Source: Campylobacterales bacterium
GTDB taxonomy: Bacteria; Campylobacterota; Campylobacteria; Campylobacterales; Arcobacteraceae
DNA: 40,447 nucleotides
NCBI GenBank assembly: GCA_018399655.1
Contig: JAGYNS010000002.1
Coordinates: 1-40,447 of the forward strand
Reading direction: 5' to 3'
Part shown: one piece after another, positions 27,651 through 38,732 of the stretch
How positions within the stretch are numbered: the stretch's first letter is position 1
How the letters are laid out: each line of letters begins with the position of its first letter
Notes under the pieces: generated by a model
What the model saw: only the letters and a program-made list of their open reading frames with translations
What the model was told of the DNA's origin: nothing
The model's database searches: none
Made by a program: the position numbers and the translations under genes

Positions 27651-28871
27651 TTATATTTTTTCTATATAAATTCCTTCCGTTTCATCTCCATCATCTACAG
27701 AAAATCCTAAAGATTTTAAATACCCATCTTTAACAATAAAAAATATATCAGATTCCATCACAGAATCAATTTCCAAAACTTTGTTTTCAAGTACAAAAAA
27801 TTTCATATTACCCCTTATATACATATTATGATGATATTTCAAATAAGATATTCTATCTTTATTTAGAAATGAACTATTTATTTGATATTCTTCTTTATTT
27901 ATATGTTTTTGCAATTCATCTGACAAACCATCAAATACTTGTATTTTACCCTCTATTGTAAAAGTAATATATCCTTGATCAAATAAGATGTCCGAAGTTT
28001 CTACTCCGGCAATAAGCCATTATTTGAGTCATATGCTTGATAATCACTAGCATCTCTAAATGGCAAGATATGACTTGCAATTAATGAGGGATAATCTAAT
28101 TTTTCAGCCATACATTTTTCTATACCGTAAAATGATTTTACTTCTTTCTTTAATTCATGTTTATACAATTTATGAAGATATGTGTCTCTTTGTTTATCAC
28201 TTTTATTTTTCTCTAGGACTAAATGAATATCCTTATCCTCTTCAAAAATTATTATTTTATGTTTTCTATCAACAGAAAGATCTTCGAAACGATAAAATTG
28301 CAAATAAATGTTTGCACTTGATTATATTTTCTATCTTTAAAACTAATTATTTTTGCATATTGAACTGGCTTTATCTAATTCATTTCTATTTAAATATCCT
28401 TTTGAATATAAGGAAGTATCATTAATTGTCATCAACGCAATTATATCTTCCTCATTTAGTTTTCTTAAAACAGTCAAAGTCTTAATTAAAATTCATCTCT
28501 TTTGATTAGAATCACTGATTACCGACCTATTAAAACTTGAATTTGAATATACAATCTTTGAAAAAATAATTCTCTTTTCTTAGCATCTTTTGCTTTAACA
28601 TAATCTTTTGATAAATTATGTACACTTCTTAATTCATAATTTGAAAGGCTGAATTTCTTTATAAGTATTTATGACTTTTCTAACAGATATTTCATTAATT
28701 TGTAAATACTCATTAACACAAGATTATGAAATTCTCATATAATACATTCGAATAAACTTCTTTTGATGTTCTTCAACAAAATTAATAATGATTTTTAAAG
28801 ACTTATTAAATTTTGCCATTAAAATCTGTAAGTGCCATTGTCGTAGGCCAATAATTTTCATATTTTTGCAT
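27651..28871 (-). pseudogene. Broken HNH restriction endonuclease
   Basis: A start MQKYENYWPTTMALTDFNGKI at 28871, behind AAGG, opens a gene that soon loses its frame. The C-terminal third is well preserved in two open pieces: track ORF 28001-28303 ends IASHILPFRDASDYQAY..NNGLLPE, and track ORF 27651-27926 resumes in another frame, with the joint reading GVETSDILFDQGYITFTIEGKI. Together these make the HNH pattern SHI..R....NGLLL...D.LFDQGYI of type II-like restriction enzymes. One frameshift splits the HNH core itself. It follows the methyltransferase on the same strand, consistent with the R gene of one restriction-modification operon. Confidence 0.72.
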
Positions 28872-28896
28872 AATAAAACCTTAATTACTATAATTT

Positions 28897-29739
28897 TTAT
28901 TTTACAATAAATAAATACTCAGTATTTTGCTTTTTCTCTTTACCAGTTACTTTATAATCCATGAGGTTTTCAGCGCTTTGAGATATCATTAGAATACTTA
29001 CCTATGATATTAATTAACTCATCTTTTGATGGATAAGAATTATTGTTATAGCTTTAAAAACCAATATTTAAAATTTACTAAATTTGAAAATAACTTATCA
29101 AACCAATGCTAAGAGGTTTATCTATATAAATTGTTTTCGAAAGGTTTTAATTTTTTAGATAATTATACTTTCATCAATAAGTCCATAAAATCCAAAATAG
29201 TTATTCATAGTTCAGTGTGTAAGTCTAATAAAATTCATATCTGCTTTTATTTTATCTAATAAATTAAATATATCATCATTATAAACTTCATTTTTTTGAT
29301 TATTATCAAATATTGCACTTTATTATAGTCAATTAAATTTTTTATAAAATGACATTTAAATGATTCATTATGATAAGCTCTTTTTCTTTTATATTTTGAA
29401 TAACTATATTCTTCATCTCTAAGTTGTTTTTATCTTTTTTTTCCCCGAATTTAGATTAAATCTTGAATACGGCATTTTACGAACCATAGCTCTTCTTATT
29501 AAAGTAAAATGCCAATGGATTTTTATATTCTGAGGATAAATTTTTCAATATTATTTCTATATAAATCTAGCTCCATACACTCTTCCCTGGAAGAAAAAAA
29601 AACTTTAGTGAGTTTTTTGTACATAAAACCTTTTTGGTTTTCCTTCAAATATAATATCTATGTCTTTTTGGAGTTAAAGTATCGGAATTATTTTTCAATA
29701 AGTGATTTTGCTAAATAGTAGTTTATTTTTAATATATCA
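28897..29739 (-). pseudogene. Decayed C-terminal m6A (D12-class) methyltransferase half
   Basis: Continuation of the methyltransferase upstream. In shifted frames the minus strand reads NDILKINYYLAKSLIEK, LTPKDIDIIFEGKP, ECMELDLYRNNIEK, FTLIRRAMVRKMPYSRFNL, KRKRAYHNESFKCHFIKNLI, TMNNYFGFYGLI and finally DYKVTGKEKKQNTEYLFIVK before a stop. That is the D12-class adenine methyltransferase order. The DPPY motif expected just before TMNNY is destroyed (reads FIRLTH, stop). The damage density is roughly several changes per 30 bases near that motif. Confidence 0.72.
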
Positions 29740-30987
29740 TTACAAACAGCTGTTTACCCTGTTCAAACAGCTGTTCAAACAGCTGTTCAACCCAATAGAT
29801 GAGCCACCGCAAAAAGCATCAAAAATAGAATTGGCGTCTTTTGGAAAGTAGTCGCAAATCCAGTTTACTAATTTTTCTTTATTGCCAATATAATTCACTT
29901 TTGGATATTTGTAGTTAAATAAAACTTTACTTTTATTGTCTTCTTTTATCATATTTAGTATGTTCTTTGCTATTGCTTCAGCCATAAGTGGAGGCACTGC
30001 ATTGCCAACTTGTTGCTGTGCAGATATACTATTCCCTTTAAATTCAAAACTATCTGGAAATGTTTGTAGTCTTGCTAATTCCCTAACTGTTAGAGCTCTA
30101 TTTTGAGAATAATGAAAAACTTTTCTCATGTCTCCTGTAATAGTTACAGATGGTTTATTACTATCGTATTTAATATATTTTCTAACATCTCCACTTTTTG
30201 GTCTCAAATCAATAGGTATGTCTTTTCTATCTCCACCATCTTTAATGAAACTCATTTTTTGTAACATCTGTTCAGTATGATTCATCGCTTTATGATTAGG
30301 TATATTTGATTCTTCTCCTGAACTTAAAATGGGTAAATCATCTAAATATTCTTTTACTGTTTTATGTTTAGTATGAGTAACTTTAGGAAATAAAATATTA
30401 TTGCTCATTCTTGAACCAATAAAAATAACTCTTTTTCTAATTTGAGGGACGCCATAGTCAGCAGAGTTTAAAATAGTACACTTAACTTCATATCCTAATT
30501 TATTAAAATCTTCAATAATCTCTTCTTTTGTTTTATGATTATTATGGGTATAAAGTCTTGCAACATTTTCCATAACAAAATACTTTGGATTTACAATGCT
30601 TACGACTCTAACAAATTCTTTAAATAGTCTATTTCTTGGGTCATCAATAAATTTTCTGCCTATATTTCCTGCTATGCTAAAACCTTGACAAGGTGGTCCT
30701 CCTATAATTACATCAACTTCATGTGAATCAGTTAATTTTTTTATCTCTTCTTCTGTAATTTGTGAAATATCTTTGGATATTAATTTATGTGTAGGGAAAT
30801 TGGCTTTGTAAGTTTTACAAAAGTCTTCTTCTATATCAACTGAAAAAATATTTTCAAATCCAGACTTATCAAAACCTAGTGAAAAACCACCAGCTCCACA
30901 AAATAAATCTATGTATTTTAAAGTTTTTATAGTTGTTCCTTTTGAGCTATTATTATTTTTAAAATTAAATAAATTTAGTTGTTGCAT
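29740..30987 (-). CDS. DNA cytosine-5 methyltransferase with truncated adenine-methyltransferase tail
   Basis: The cytosine methyltransferase part is complete: motif I DLFCGAGGFSLGF, motif IV GGPPCQGFS with the catalytic Cys, motif VI MENVARL, motif VIII QIRKRVIFIGSR, motif IX RALTVRELARLQTFP, motif X QQVGNAVPPLMAEAIAKNI (end about residue 350). The frame then enters a second methyltransferase, YIGNKEKLVNWICDYF..FDAFCGGSS, its AdoMet motif, and stops in a short repeat (NSCLNSCLN). So this was an m5C-m6A fusion, as known for some type IIS systems whose asymmetric sites need two activities. The start at MQQLNLF (30987) has AGGAG upstream; the track start is five codons earlier. The m5C activity may persist as an orphan. 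Confidence 0.9.
   Translation of the reverse strand: MQQLNLFNFKNNNSSKGTTIKTLKYIDLFCGAGGFSLGFDKSGFENIFSVDIEEDFCKTYKANFPTHKLISKDISQITEEEIKKLTDSHEVDVIIGGPPCQGFSIAGNIGRKFIDDPRNRLFKEFVRVVSIVNPKYFVMENVARLYTHNNHKTKEEIIEDFNKLGYEVKCTILNSADYGVPQIRKRVIFIGSRMSNNILFPKVTHTKHKTVKEYLDDLPILSSGEESNIPNHKAMNHTEQMLQKMSFIKDGGDRKDIPIDLRPKSGDVRKYIKYDSNKPSVTITGDMRKVFHYSQNRALTVRELARLQTFPDSFEFKGNSISAQQQVGNAVPPLMAEAIAKNILNMIKEDNKSKVLFNYKYPKVNYIGNKEKLVNWICDYFPKDANSIFDAFCGGSSIGLNSCLNSCLNRVNSCL
29743..29787. repeat. Short 12-bp repeat CAAACAGCTGTT at methyltransferase truncation point
   Basis: Two perfect tandem copies (29764-29775, 29776-29787) and a third copy 21 bases away (29743-29754). The core CAGCTG is palindromic. 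The unit and the offset are multiples of three, so copy loss would not change the reading frame. On the minus strand it encodes the terminal NSCLNSCLN..NSCL of the truncated methyltransferase. Confidence 0.85.
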
Positions 30988-31170
30988 TGAAACTCCTAAC
31001 ATTTTAGAAAGTATAGCAACAATTGTTCATTTTATTAAAAAATATGTCAATATGCAATATTTTTACTTACAGTGATTATATCTAAGTTCTATTTTAAATT
31101 TGGTTAGCTTAATTTAAATGCTTAAGTCAACTATTTGATCAATATTCATTAAAAAGTTATTCAATTTCTA

Positions 31171-32052
31171 TTAATTATACTTTTTTACAATTGTGTTATA
31201 GAGTTTATGATATTGCAGTGGGTCAACTGTAGTATTATAAAGTCGCATAGCGTAGTGTAGATGGGGACCTGTTACCCGTCCTGTATCTCCTGATTTTGCT
31301 ATGAGTTGACCTTTGTTTACTATATCTCCCTCTTTGACCAATGATTCGCTCAAATGACTATAATAGCTATAAGCCCCTCTTCCATGATCTATATAAATAA
31401 CCCTACCTAGATAAAATCGATCCATCACAAGAGCCACTTTCCCATAATTTGAAGCAAATATATCATCTCCAATAGCTGCTCTAAAATCTGTCCCTGTATG
31501 GTAGCTTTTTGCAACACCGTTATAAACTCTAGCATTTCCAAATGCACTCGTGATCTTACTCTCCATTGGGTTTTGAAAAAAACTACTTTGTGTAAGATCG
31601 TGTGGATAGACTTGAGAGTATACTTTTGAATACACCTTTGAATACTCTTTTTTTGCTCTTTGTTTATTTTTCGTTGAAAGGGTCACTTTCCCTCTTGGAA
31701 CTTTGATAATCTCATTTTGTTTATACTGCCCATCAACCACCTCTATAAAATCTTTTTGTTGCTCTATCTCTGTATTTTTTAAATAGGTAACCACCACATC
31801 ATATTTTTTTAAAGGGGTATGATAGTCCACTGGTAAAAAAACCACATATTGAGTTATATCCCCACCTATAGTAAACATCTGGTAGGTTTTGTCTAAAAAG
31901 ATCGCATTGGGAGCTTGTGACATAGGGGCATCACTTTGAAAAACAACCGCAAAAGAGGTGCCATGCTTGACTTGTTTGTGAGAAAGTTCAATGGTTACTT
32001 GAGCAAAACAAAAACTAACAAAGAGGAGTAAGGGAAGAACTATTTTTTTCAT
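31171..32052 (-). CDS. Secreted M23 (LytM-type) peptidoglycan peptidase
   Basis: About 293 residues with an N-terminal signal peptide (MKKIVLPLLLFVSFCFA, cleavage before Q), so periplasmic. The C-terminal M23 zinc peptidase domain is visible at about 190-290: HTGTDFRAAIGDDIFAS (zinc His and Asp), DHGRGAYSYYSHLS and GPHLHYAMRLY with the HxH zinc/catalytic pair. All metal ligands are present, so an active endopeptidase is expected. The middle region is basic. The track begins at 32082, but the signal peptide favours MKK at 32052 (or MIMKK at 32058). No strong ribosome binding site is seen. It lies downstream of the palindromic element. Confidence 0.88.
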   Translation of the reverse strand: MKKIVLPLLLFVSFCFAQVTIELSHKQVKHGTSFAVVFQSDAPMSQAPNAIFLDKTYQMFTIGGDITQYVVFLPVDYHTPLKKYDVVVTYLKNTEIEQQKDFIEVVDGQYKQNEIIKVPRGKVTLSTKNKQRAKKEYSKVYSKVYSQVYPHDLTQSSFFQNPMESKITSAFGNARVYNGVAKSYHTGTDFRAAIGDDIFASNYGKVALVMDRFYLGRVIYIDHGRGAYSYYSHLSESLVKEGDIVNKGQLIAKSGDTGRVTGPHLHYAMRLYNTTVDPLQYHKLYNTIVKKYN

Positions 32053-32069
32053 AATCATATTTCTGTTAT

Positions 32070-33759
<1,690 letters not shown>

Positions 33760-33823
33760 TTTTTTACCTTTTTTATTCAAAATTATTTTACCATAAGAAT
33801 ACTATAAAAATACTACTATAGAG

Positions 33824-34858
33824 TTACAATTTATATTTTACCATCTCAAGTACTTTTGAGGCATATCCCCACTCATTGTCATACCATATAACCAATTTAA
33901 TCATTTTGCCATGAACCACTTGAGTAAAACGGTGATCAATAATAGAGGTATACAAAGAGCTTTGAAAGTCACTTGATACCAATGGATCATAGCTATTGTA
34001 AACTATAGGAAAATGCTGTTCATTTTGTTGTTTTTCAAATAACTTTTCAACACTTTCTTGTGTAGTGCTTTTTTGTACACTTATTGCAATATTGATAGCC
34101 CCCACTGTTGCAGTAGGAACTCGAAAAGAGTTTGAGCTAATTGTGTTTTTATTGATTTGTGGCATCACCAAAGAGCAGGCATCTATAGTAGTTGTTTTAC
34201 TTGGTATAATATTTTGAGTGGCACTTCTTCCAAACTCAAAATTACACTCTATATCTCTATCGCTGCTGCCTATACATCCACTATCAAGGGTTTTTTGGTG
34301 ATTGAGCAAAGGATGAATAGTAGTAATATCTCCATACTCTATCCCATACTCTTGATCAATTGCATAAAGTACTGGTAAAAGTGCTGTTGCATTGCATGAA
34401 CTTGCAGCGATAATTTTATGACTAGGGGTAAGAAGCTCTTGCTCATTGACCCCTAAGATCACATTGCAATCTGCTTGCTTATTTGGATGGGTTAAAAAAA
34501 CTTTTTCAACAGCCATTGAGGCTAAAATATCTGTATCTATTTTTGCTCCACTTGCATCTATAAAAACATCCACTGCTAAAGAGTTTAAATCCAGCATTGA
34601 GAGATCTTTTGTGTGACTTACAAACACTTTATGCTCGCCACTTTGTAGATAGTCCCCCTCTACACTATATCGCTTTTCTAAGCTTCCGTAAGTTGAATCA
34701 TAGTTAATAGTATATGCGATATTTTTTTTATTTGGCTTTAGCTCATTGATCCAAACAACATTGAGCCTTGGATCTTTGAGAGCCAATCGGAAAAGAGATT
34801 TTCCAATTCGCCCCATCCCATTGATACAAATATTGATAGGGGTAAGGTTATTCTTCAA
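33824..34858 (-). CDS. gap: Glyceraldehyde-3-phosphate dehydrogenase, divergent active site
   Basis: 344 residues. NAD site [20 protein letters not shown], catalytic Cys in [13 protein letters not shown], catalytic His in [15 protein letters not shown], and the near-universal C-terminal [14 protein letters not shown]. The active-site block is unusual: SSCNATALL in place of the common ASCTTNCLAP, though the Cys and His are kept. It overlaps the pgk end by 11 bases. It could work in glycolysis, gluconeogenesis or as an erythrose-4-phosphate dehydrogenase; the context with pgk and tpiA favours the first two. Confidence 0.92.
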   Translation of the reverse strand: MKNNLTPINICINGMGRIGKSLFRLALKDPRLNVVWINELKPNKKNIAYTINYDSTYGSLEKRYSVEGDYLQSGEHKVFVSHTKDLSMLDLNSLAVDVFIDASGAKIDTDILASMAVEKVFLTHPNKQADCNVILGVNEQELLTPSHKIIAASSCNATALLPVLYAIDQEYGIEYGDITTIHPLLNHQKTLDSGCIGSSDRDIECNFEFGRSATQNIIPSKTTTIDACSLVMPQINKNTISSNSFRVPTATVGAINIAISVQKSTTQESVEKLFEKQQNEQHFPIVYNSYDPLVSSDFQSSLYTSIIDHRFTQVVHGKMIKLVIWYDNEWGYASKVLEMVKYKL

Positions 34859-36044
34859 TAATGAGTGCCTTTACCCCTGGAAGAATTTTCCCTTCGATAA
34901 GCTCTAAAGAAGCTCCACCACCAGTGGAGATAAATGTCATCTCTTCCTCATCTCCTGTTCTTCGTACAAGGTCTGCGGTATCTCCACCACCAACTACCGT
35001 TGTTGCATAAGAGTTTGCTACAGCGTGGGAGATTTTAAAACTTCCTTTGGCAAATTTATCCATCTCATACACCCCCATAGGTCCATTCCATAAAATAGTG
35101 TGAGCATCTTCTAGTGCTTGAGCAAAAAGTGTTGCACTTGCAGGTCCAATGTCTAATCCCATCCACCCTTTTGGTATCTCTTGAACGGTGGTAGGTTTTG
35201 CAAAAGCCTCTGCGTCAAATGTTTCTGCGGCAATAACATCCACAGGAAGATAAAGCTTCACCCCTAAACTTTTCGCTTTTTCCATAATATTTAAAGCATC
35301 TGGAATCAACTCATCTTCTACCAATGATTTACCAACATCATACCCCATCGCTTTTAAAAAGGTAAATGCCATACCTCCACCAATAATGATTTTATCTACT
35401 TTTGTAATAAGGTTGTGCAAAGCTTCAAGTTTTCCACTTACTTTGCTTCCACCTACAATACTGACAAAAGGTCTCTTTGGATTTTCTATAATGTGATAAA
35501 AAAACTTAATCTCTGAAGCCAATAAAAATCCAGCTGCTTTATGCTCTGCATCAAAATGTTGTGCAACCCCTTCAACTGAAGCATGGGCTCTATGAGATAC
35601 CCCAAAAGCATCATTGATATAAATATCAGCTAAACTTGCTAATGTTTGTGATAGTTCTGGATCATTCTTTGTCTCTCCTGGTTCAAAACGCATATTTTCT
35701 AAAAGCATAATCTCCCCACATGCAAGCTCTTTTGCCATCTGTATTGTTTCATCACATATAACATTTGGAGCTAACTTAATATCAGTTTTGAGCAAAGTAT
35801 GCAATCTTTTTGCCACAGGTTTCAATGAATATTTTTCTTCATAACCATTTTTAGGTCGCCCAAAATGACTTGCAATAATAATTGCACAATCATTATCTAT
35901 ACAATATCGTATAGTATTTAATGCACTTTTTATTCGTCTATCATCTGTAATATTTTGATACTCATCTACAGGGACATTAAAGTCACATCGTATAAATACT
36001 TTTTTACCACTAATATCTATATTTTTTATCTCTTGTAGTTTCAT
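34848..36044 (-). CDS. pgk: Phosphoglycerate kinase
   Basis: 398 residues, normal length. N-terminal substrate block [31 protein letters not shown], hinge [16 protein letters not shown] site in [15 protein letters not shown] and the C-terminal [24 protein letters not shown]. First gene of the minus-strand glycolytic operon. The ribosome binding site before the ATG is weak. Divergent from nrdA across a 237-base interval. Confidence 0.97.
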   Translation of the reverse strand: MKLQEIKNIDISGKKVFIRCDFNVPVDEYQNITDDRRIKSALNTIRYCIDNDCAIIIASHFGRPKNGYEEKYSLKPVAKRLHTLLKTDIKLAPNVICDETIQMAKELACGEIMLLENMRFEPGETKNDPELSQTLASLADIYINDAFGVSHRAHASVEGVAQHFDAEHKAAGFLLASEIKFFYHIIENPKRPFVSIVGGSKVSGKLEALHNLITKVDKIIIGGGMAFTFLKAMGYDVGKSLVEDELIPDALNIMEKAKSLGVKLYLPVDVIAAETFDAEAFAKPTTVQEIPKGWMGLDIGPASATLFAQALEDAHTILWNGPMGVYEMDKFAKGSFKISHAVANSYATTVVGGGDTADLVRRTGDEEEMTFISTGGGASLELIEGKILPGVKALIIEE

Positions 36045-36281
36045 GAGGTTTTGTTTTGGTTGGATATTTTATCTAATGATTACTATAAAAACGGTTAAAG
36101 TTTTTTATTTTCTTAACAATTTTTTTAACCTAGTTTCAGATAGAATTCGTTTAATTGTACCAAAGTGAAGATATGATTTTGGTTAATTTCTAAAAAGGCA
36201 AAATTAAACAAAAATACGCTAAAGTACATTTCATTTTTCTTAACTAAATAAAATTTAAATTTATACTAATTGGAGCTTTTT
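36045..36281. promoter_or_regulatory. Divergent pgk / nrdA promoter region
   Basis: AT-rich spacer between divergent operons. It holds an inverted pair GGTTAAA (36093-36099) and TTTAACC (36124-36130), with an extra TTAAC in between, which could be an operator or a hairpin. Candidate -10 elements are TAAAAT facing pgk and TATGAT (about 36172) facing nrdA. No NrdR box that I can defend was seen. Strong site TTGGAG lies six bases before the nrdA ATG. Confidence 0.35.
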
Positions 36282-38666
36282 ATGGCCATAATGATCACAA
36301 AACGAAATGGACGGCAAGAGGTCTTAGATATCACAAAAATTCAAAAGTACACACTCGCTGCAACTGAAGGGTTAGAGGGGGTGAGTCAAAGTGAACTTGA
36401 GATTGATGCACAGATAAAGTTTATAGATGGAATGAGTTCAAGCGATATCCAAGATGCTTTGATTAAAACTGCTGTTGAAAAGATAGATATTGATGTACCA
36501 AATTGGACCTATGCGGCTTCAAGACTTTTTCTTTTTGACCTTTATCACAAAGTAGGCAAAGCAACCCATGGGATCAAAGGGAAACCTTACGCACACCTCA
36601 AAGAGTATATAGGATATGGGCAAGAAGCAGGGCGTATCATCCCTGGACTTGAAGATGGCTATGATCTTGATGATCTTTCAGAGTATATTGATCCATATAG
36701 AGATTATCAATTTACCTATTTAGGGATGAAGACACTTTATGATAGATATTTATTAAAAAACAATAATAAAGAGCCAATAGAACTTCCTCAACAGATGTTT
36801 ATGGGTATTGCTATGTTTTTAGCACAAAATGAAAAAGATAAACAACAAAGAGCCAAAGAGTTTTATGATGTGATCTCAAAATTTGAAGTGATGCTCGCTA
36901 CTCCAACATTGAGTAATGCTAGAACCAATCGACACCAACTCTCAAGCTGTTATATAGGGAGCAGTCCTGATAATATCGAAGGGATTTTTGATGGGTATAA
37001 AGAGATGGCACTTTTATCTAAATTTGGTGGAGGAATAGGATGGGACTGGAATAGCATCCGAAGTCTTGGTGGATCTATCGATGGTCATAAAAATGCAGCT
37101 GGAGGAACAATCCCATTTTTAAAAATAACCAATGATATTGCCATTGCTGTGGATCAATTAGGTACTAGAAAAGGTGCCATTGCTGTGTATATGGAACCAT
37201 GGCATATGGATATAGAGGATTTTCTAGATCTAAAGAAAAATAGTGGAGAGGAGAGACGAAGAGCCCATGATCTTTTCCCAGCACTATGGATCAATGATCT
37301 TTTTATGGAAAGAGTTTTAGAAGATGCTCATTGGACCTTATTTGATCCTTTTGAGACTAAAGATTTAGCAGCACTTACAAAAGAGGCTTTTAAAAAACGG
37401 TATGAAGAGTATGAAAATGATCACTCTATAATAAAAGAGCAAATGCCTGCAAAAACGCTTTGGAAAAAGATACTTACATCTTATTTTGAATCAGGAAGTC
37501 CATTTTTATGCTTTAAAGATAATGCTAATACAGCAAATCCAAATGATCATACAGGATTTATAAGAAGTTCAAATTTATGCACAGAGATTTTTCAAAATAC
37601 CAATCCAAACCACTATAAAATTAAAATAGAGCTAGAAGATGGGGATATCCTTACATTTGAAGAGGATGATGAAGTCACTTTAGATAATGGAAGAGTAAAA
37701 AAAGCCAACAAAATAACCGCACTAGATAGACTTAATAACAAATCTATTTATATCGTTGAGAAAGAAAAAGTTGATGGGGATACAGCAGTTTGTAACTTAG
37801 CTTCCGTAAACTTAAGTAAGATCAATACCAAAGAGGATATAGAAAGGGTAGTACCAACAGCAGTTCGTATGCTTGATAATGTCATTGACCTTAATTTTTA
37901 CCCTTTACGAAAAGTAAAAGCAACCAATCTTAAAACAAGATCTATAGGTCTTGGGGTAATGGGTGAATCACAAATGGTAGCGGAGCATCAACTTGAGTGG
38001 GGAAGTAATGATCACTTGAAAAAAATCGATATGGTAATGGAAGCTATTAGTTATAATGCTATTAAAGCTTCTAGTGATCTTTCTGTGGAAAAAGGTCAGT
38101 ACCCACTTTTTGAAGGTTCTAAATGGTCACAAGGGGTTATGCCTATGGATCATGCACGACCAGCGGTAAATGCTTTGGTTGAGAAAGATCTTTTTGATAA
38201 AGGGTATGACTGGGATGGATTAAGAGAAAAAGTAAAAAAAGATGGGATGAGAAATGGTTACCTTATGGCTATCGCTCCTACAAGTTCTATCTCTATTTTA
38301 GTAGGTACAACTCAAGCTATTGAGCCTGTATACAAAAGAAAATGGTACGAGGAGAACTTAAGTGGTCAAATCCCTGTAGTTGTTCCAAATCTTAATGCTC
38401 AAACCTGGCAATACTATACTCCTGCATATGAGGTGGAACAAACTGATATCATTAAAGCTGCAGCTATTAGACAAAAATGGATCGATCAAGGGCAATCAAC
38501 CAATATATTTATGAGCTTAGATAAAGCAAGTGGGAAGTATCTTCATGAGATATACACCCTTGCTTGGAAGTTAGGACTAAAGTCAACTTATTATCTAAGA
38601 AGTCAATCTCCTGAAGCAGTAGCTGATGTAGCTGATAGAAGTATGGAGTGTGTTGGGTGTCAATAA
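36282..38666 (+). CDS. nrdA: Class Ia ribonucleotide reductase, large subunit
   Basis: Reduces ribonucleoside diphosphates to dNDPs. 794 residues from the ATG at 36282; the track's TTG at 36270 is actually the ribosome binding site TTGGAG. An N-terminal ATP-cone is present (ITKRNGRQEVLDITKIQKYT). Catalytic cysteines: LSSCYIGS (C225-like), SNLCTEIF (N, C439, E441-like), AVCNLASVNL (C462-like), and the C-terminal ECVGCQ redox pair. Between the C439 and C462 motifs there is an extra segment of about 45 residues (IELEDGDILTFEEDDEVT..) not found in E. coli NrdA. It forms an operon with nrdB. Confidence 0.96.
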   Translation: MAIMITKRNGRQEVLDITKIQKYTLAATEGLEGVSQSELEIDAQIKFIDGMSSSDIQDALIKTAVEKIDIDVPNWTYAASRLFLFDLYHKVGKATHGIKGKPYAHLKEYIGYGQEAGRIIPGLEDGYDLDDLSEYIDPYRDYQFTYLGMKTLYDRYLLKNNNKEPIELPQQMFMGIAMFLAQNEKDKQQRAKEFYDVISKFEVMLATPTLSNARTNRHQLSSCYIGSSPDNIEGIFDGYKEMALLSKFGGGIGWDWNSIRSLGGSIDGHKNAAGGTIPFLKITNDIAIAVDQLGTRKGAIAVYMEPWHMDIEDFLDLKKNSGEERRRAHDLFPALWINDLFMERVLEDAHWTLFDPFETKDLAALTKEAFKKRYEEYENDHSIIKEQMPAKTLWKKILTSYFESGSPFLCFKDNANTANPNDHTGFIRSSNLCTEIFQNTNPNHYKIKIELEDGDILTFEEDDEVTLDNGRVKKANKITALDRLNNKSIYIVEKEKVDGDTAVCNLASVNLSKINTKEDIERVVPTAVRMLDNVIDLNFYPLRKVKATNLKTRSIGLGVMGESQMVAEHQLEWGSNDHLKKIDMVMEAISYNAIKASSDLSVEKGQYPLFEGSKWSQGVMPMDHARPAVNALVEKDLFDKGYDWDGLREKVKKDGMRNGYLMAIAPTSSISILVGTTQAIEPVYKRKWYEENLSGQIPVVVPNLNAQTWQYYTPAYEVEQTDIIKAAAIRQKWIDQGQSTNIFMSLDKASGKYLHEIYTLAWKLGLKSTYYLRSQSPEAVADVADRSMECVGCQ

Positions 38667-38732
38667 GATTACATAAAAAAGCTACAAACAAAACTATTAA
38701 TTAAATATACTAAAAATAAAAAAGAGTAGATA

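Noticed and set aside
28060-28425. 121-aa plus-strand ORF
   Set aside because: Antisense to the HNH endonuclease remnant, which carries recognisable motifs; the plus frame is aromatic/leucine-rich noise.
29509-29718. 69-aa plus-strand ORF
   Set aside because: Antisense to the adenine-methyltransferase remnant; no family resemblance.
26235-29739. CRISPR array or tRNA cluster in the ORF-poor interval
   Set aside because: No regularly spaced direct repeats, and no cloverleaf with a T-arm GGTTCRA-type motif could be found on either strand.
29743-29787. Classic on/off phase-variation tract
   Set aside because: The 12-bp unit and 21-bp offset are multiples of three, so simple copy gain or loss cannot toggle the frame; kept only as a possible inactivating insertion.
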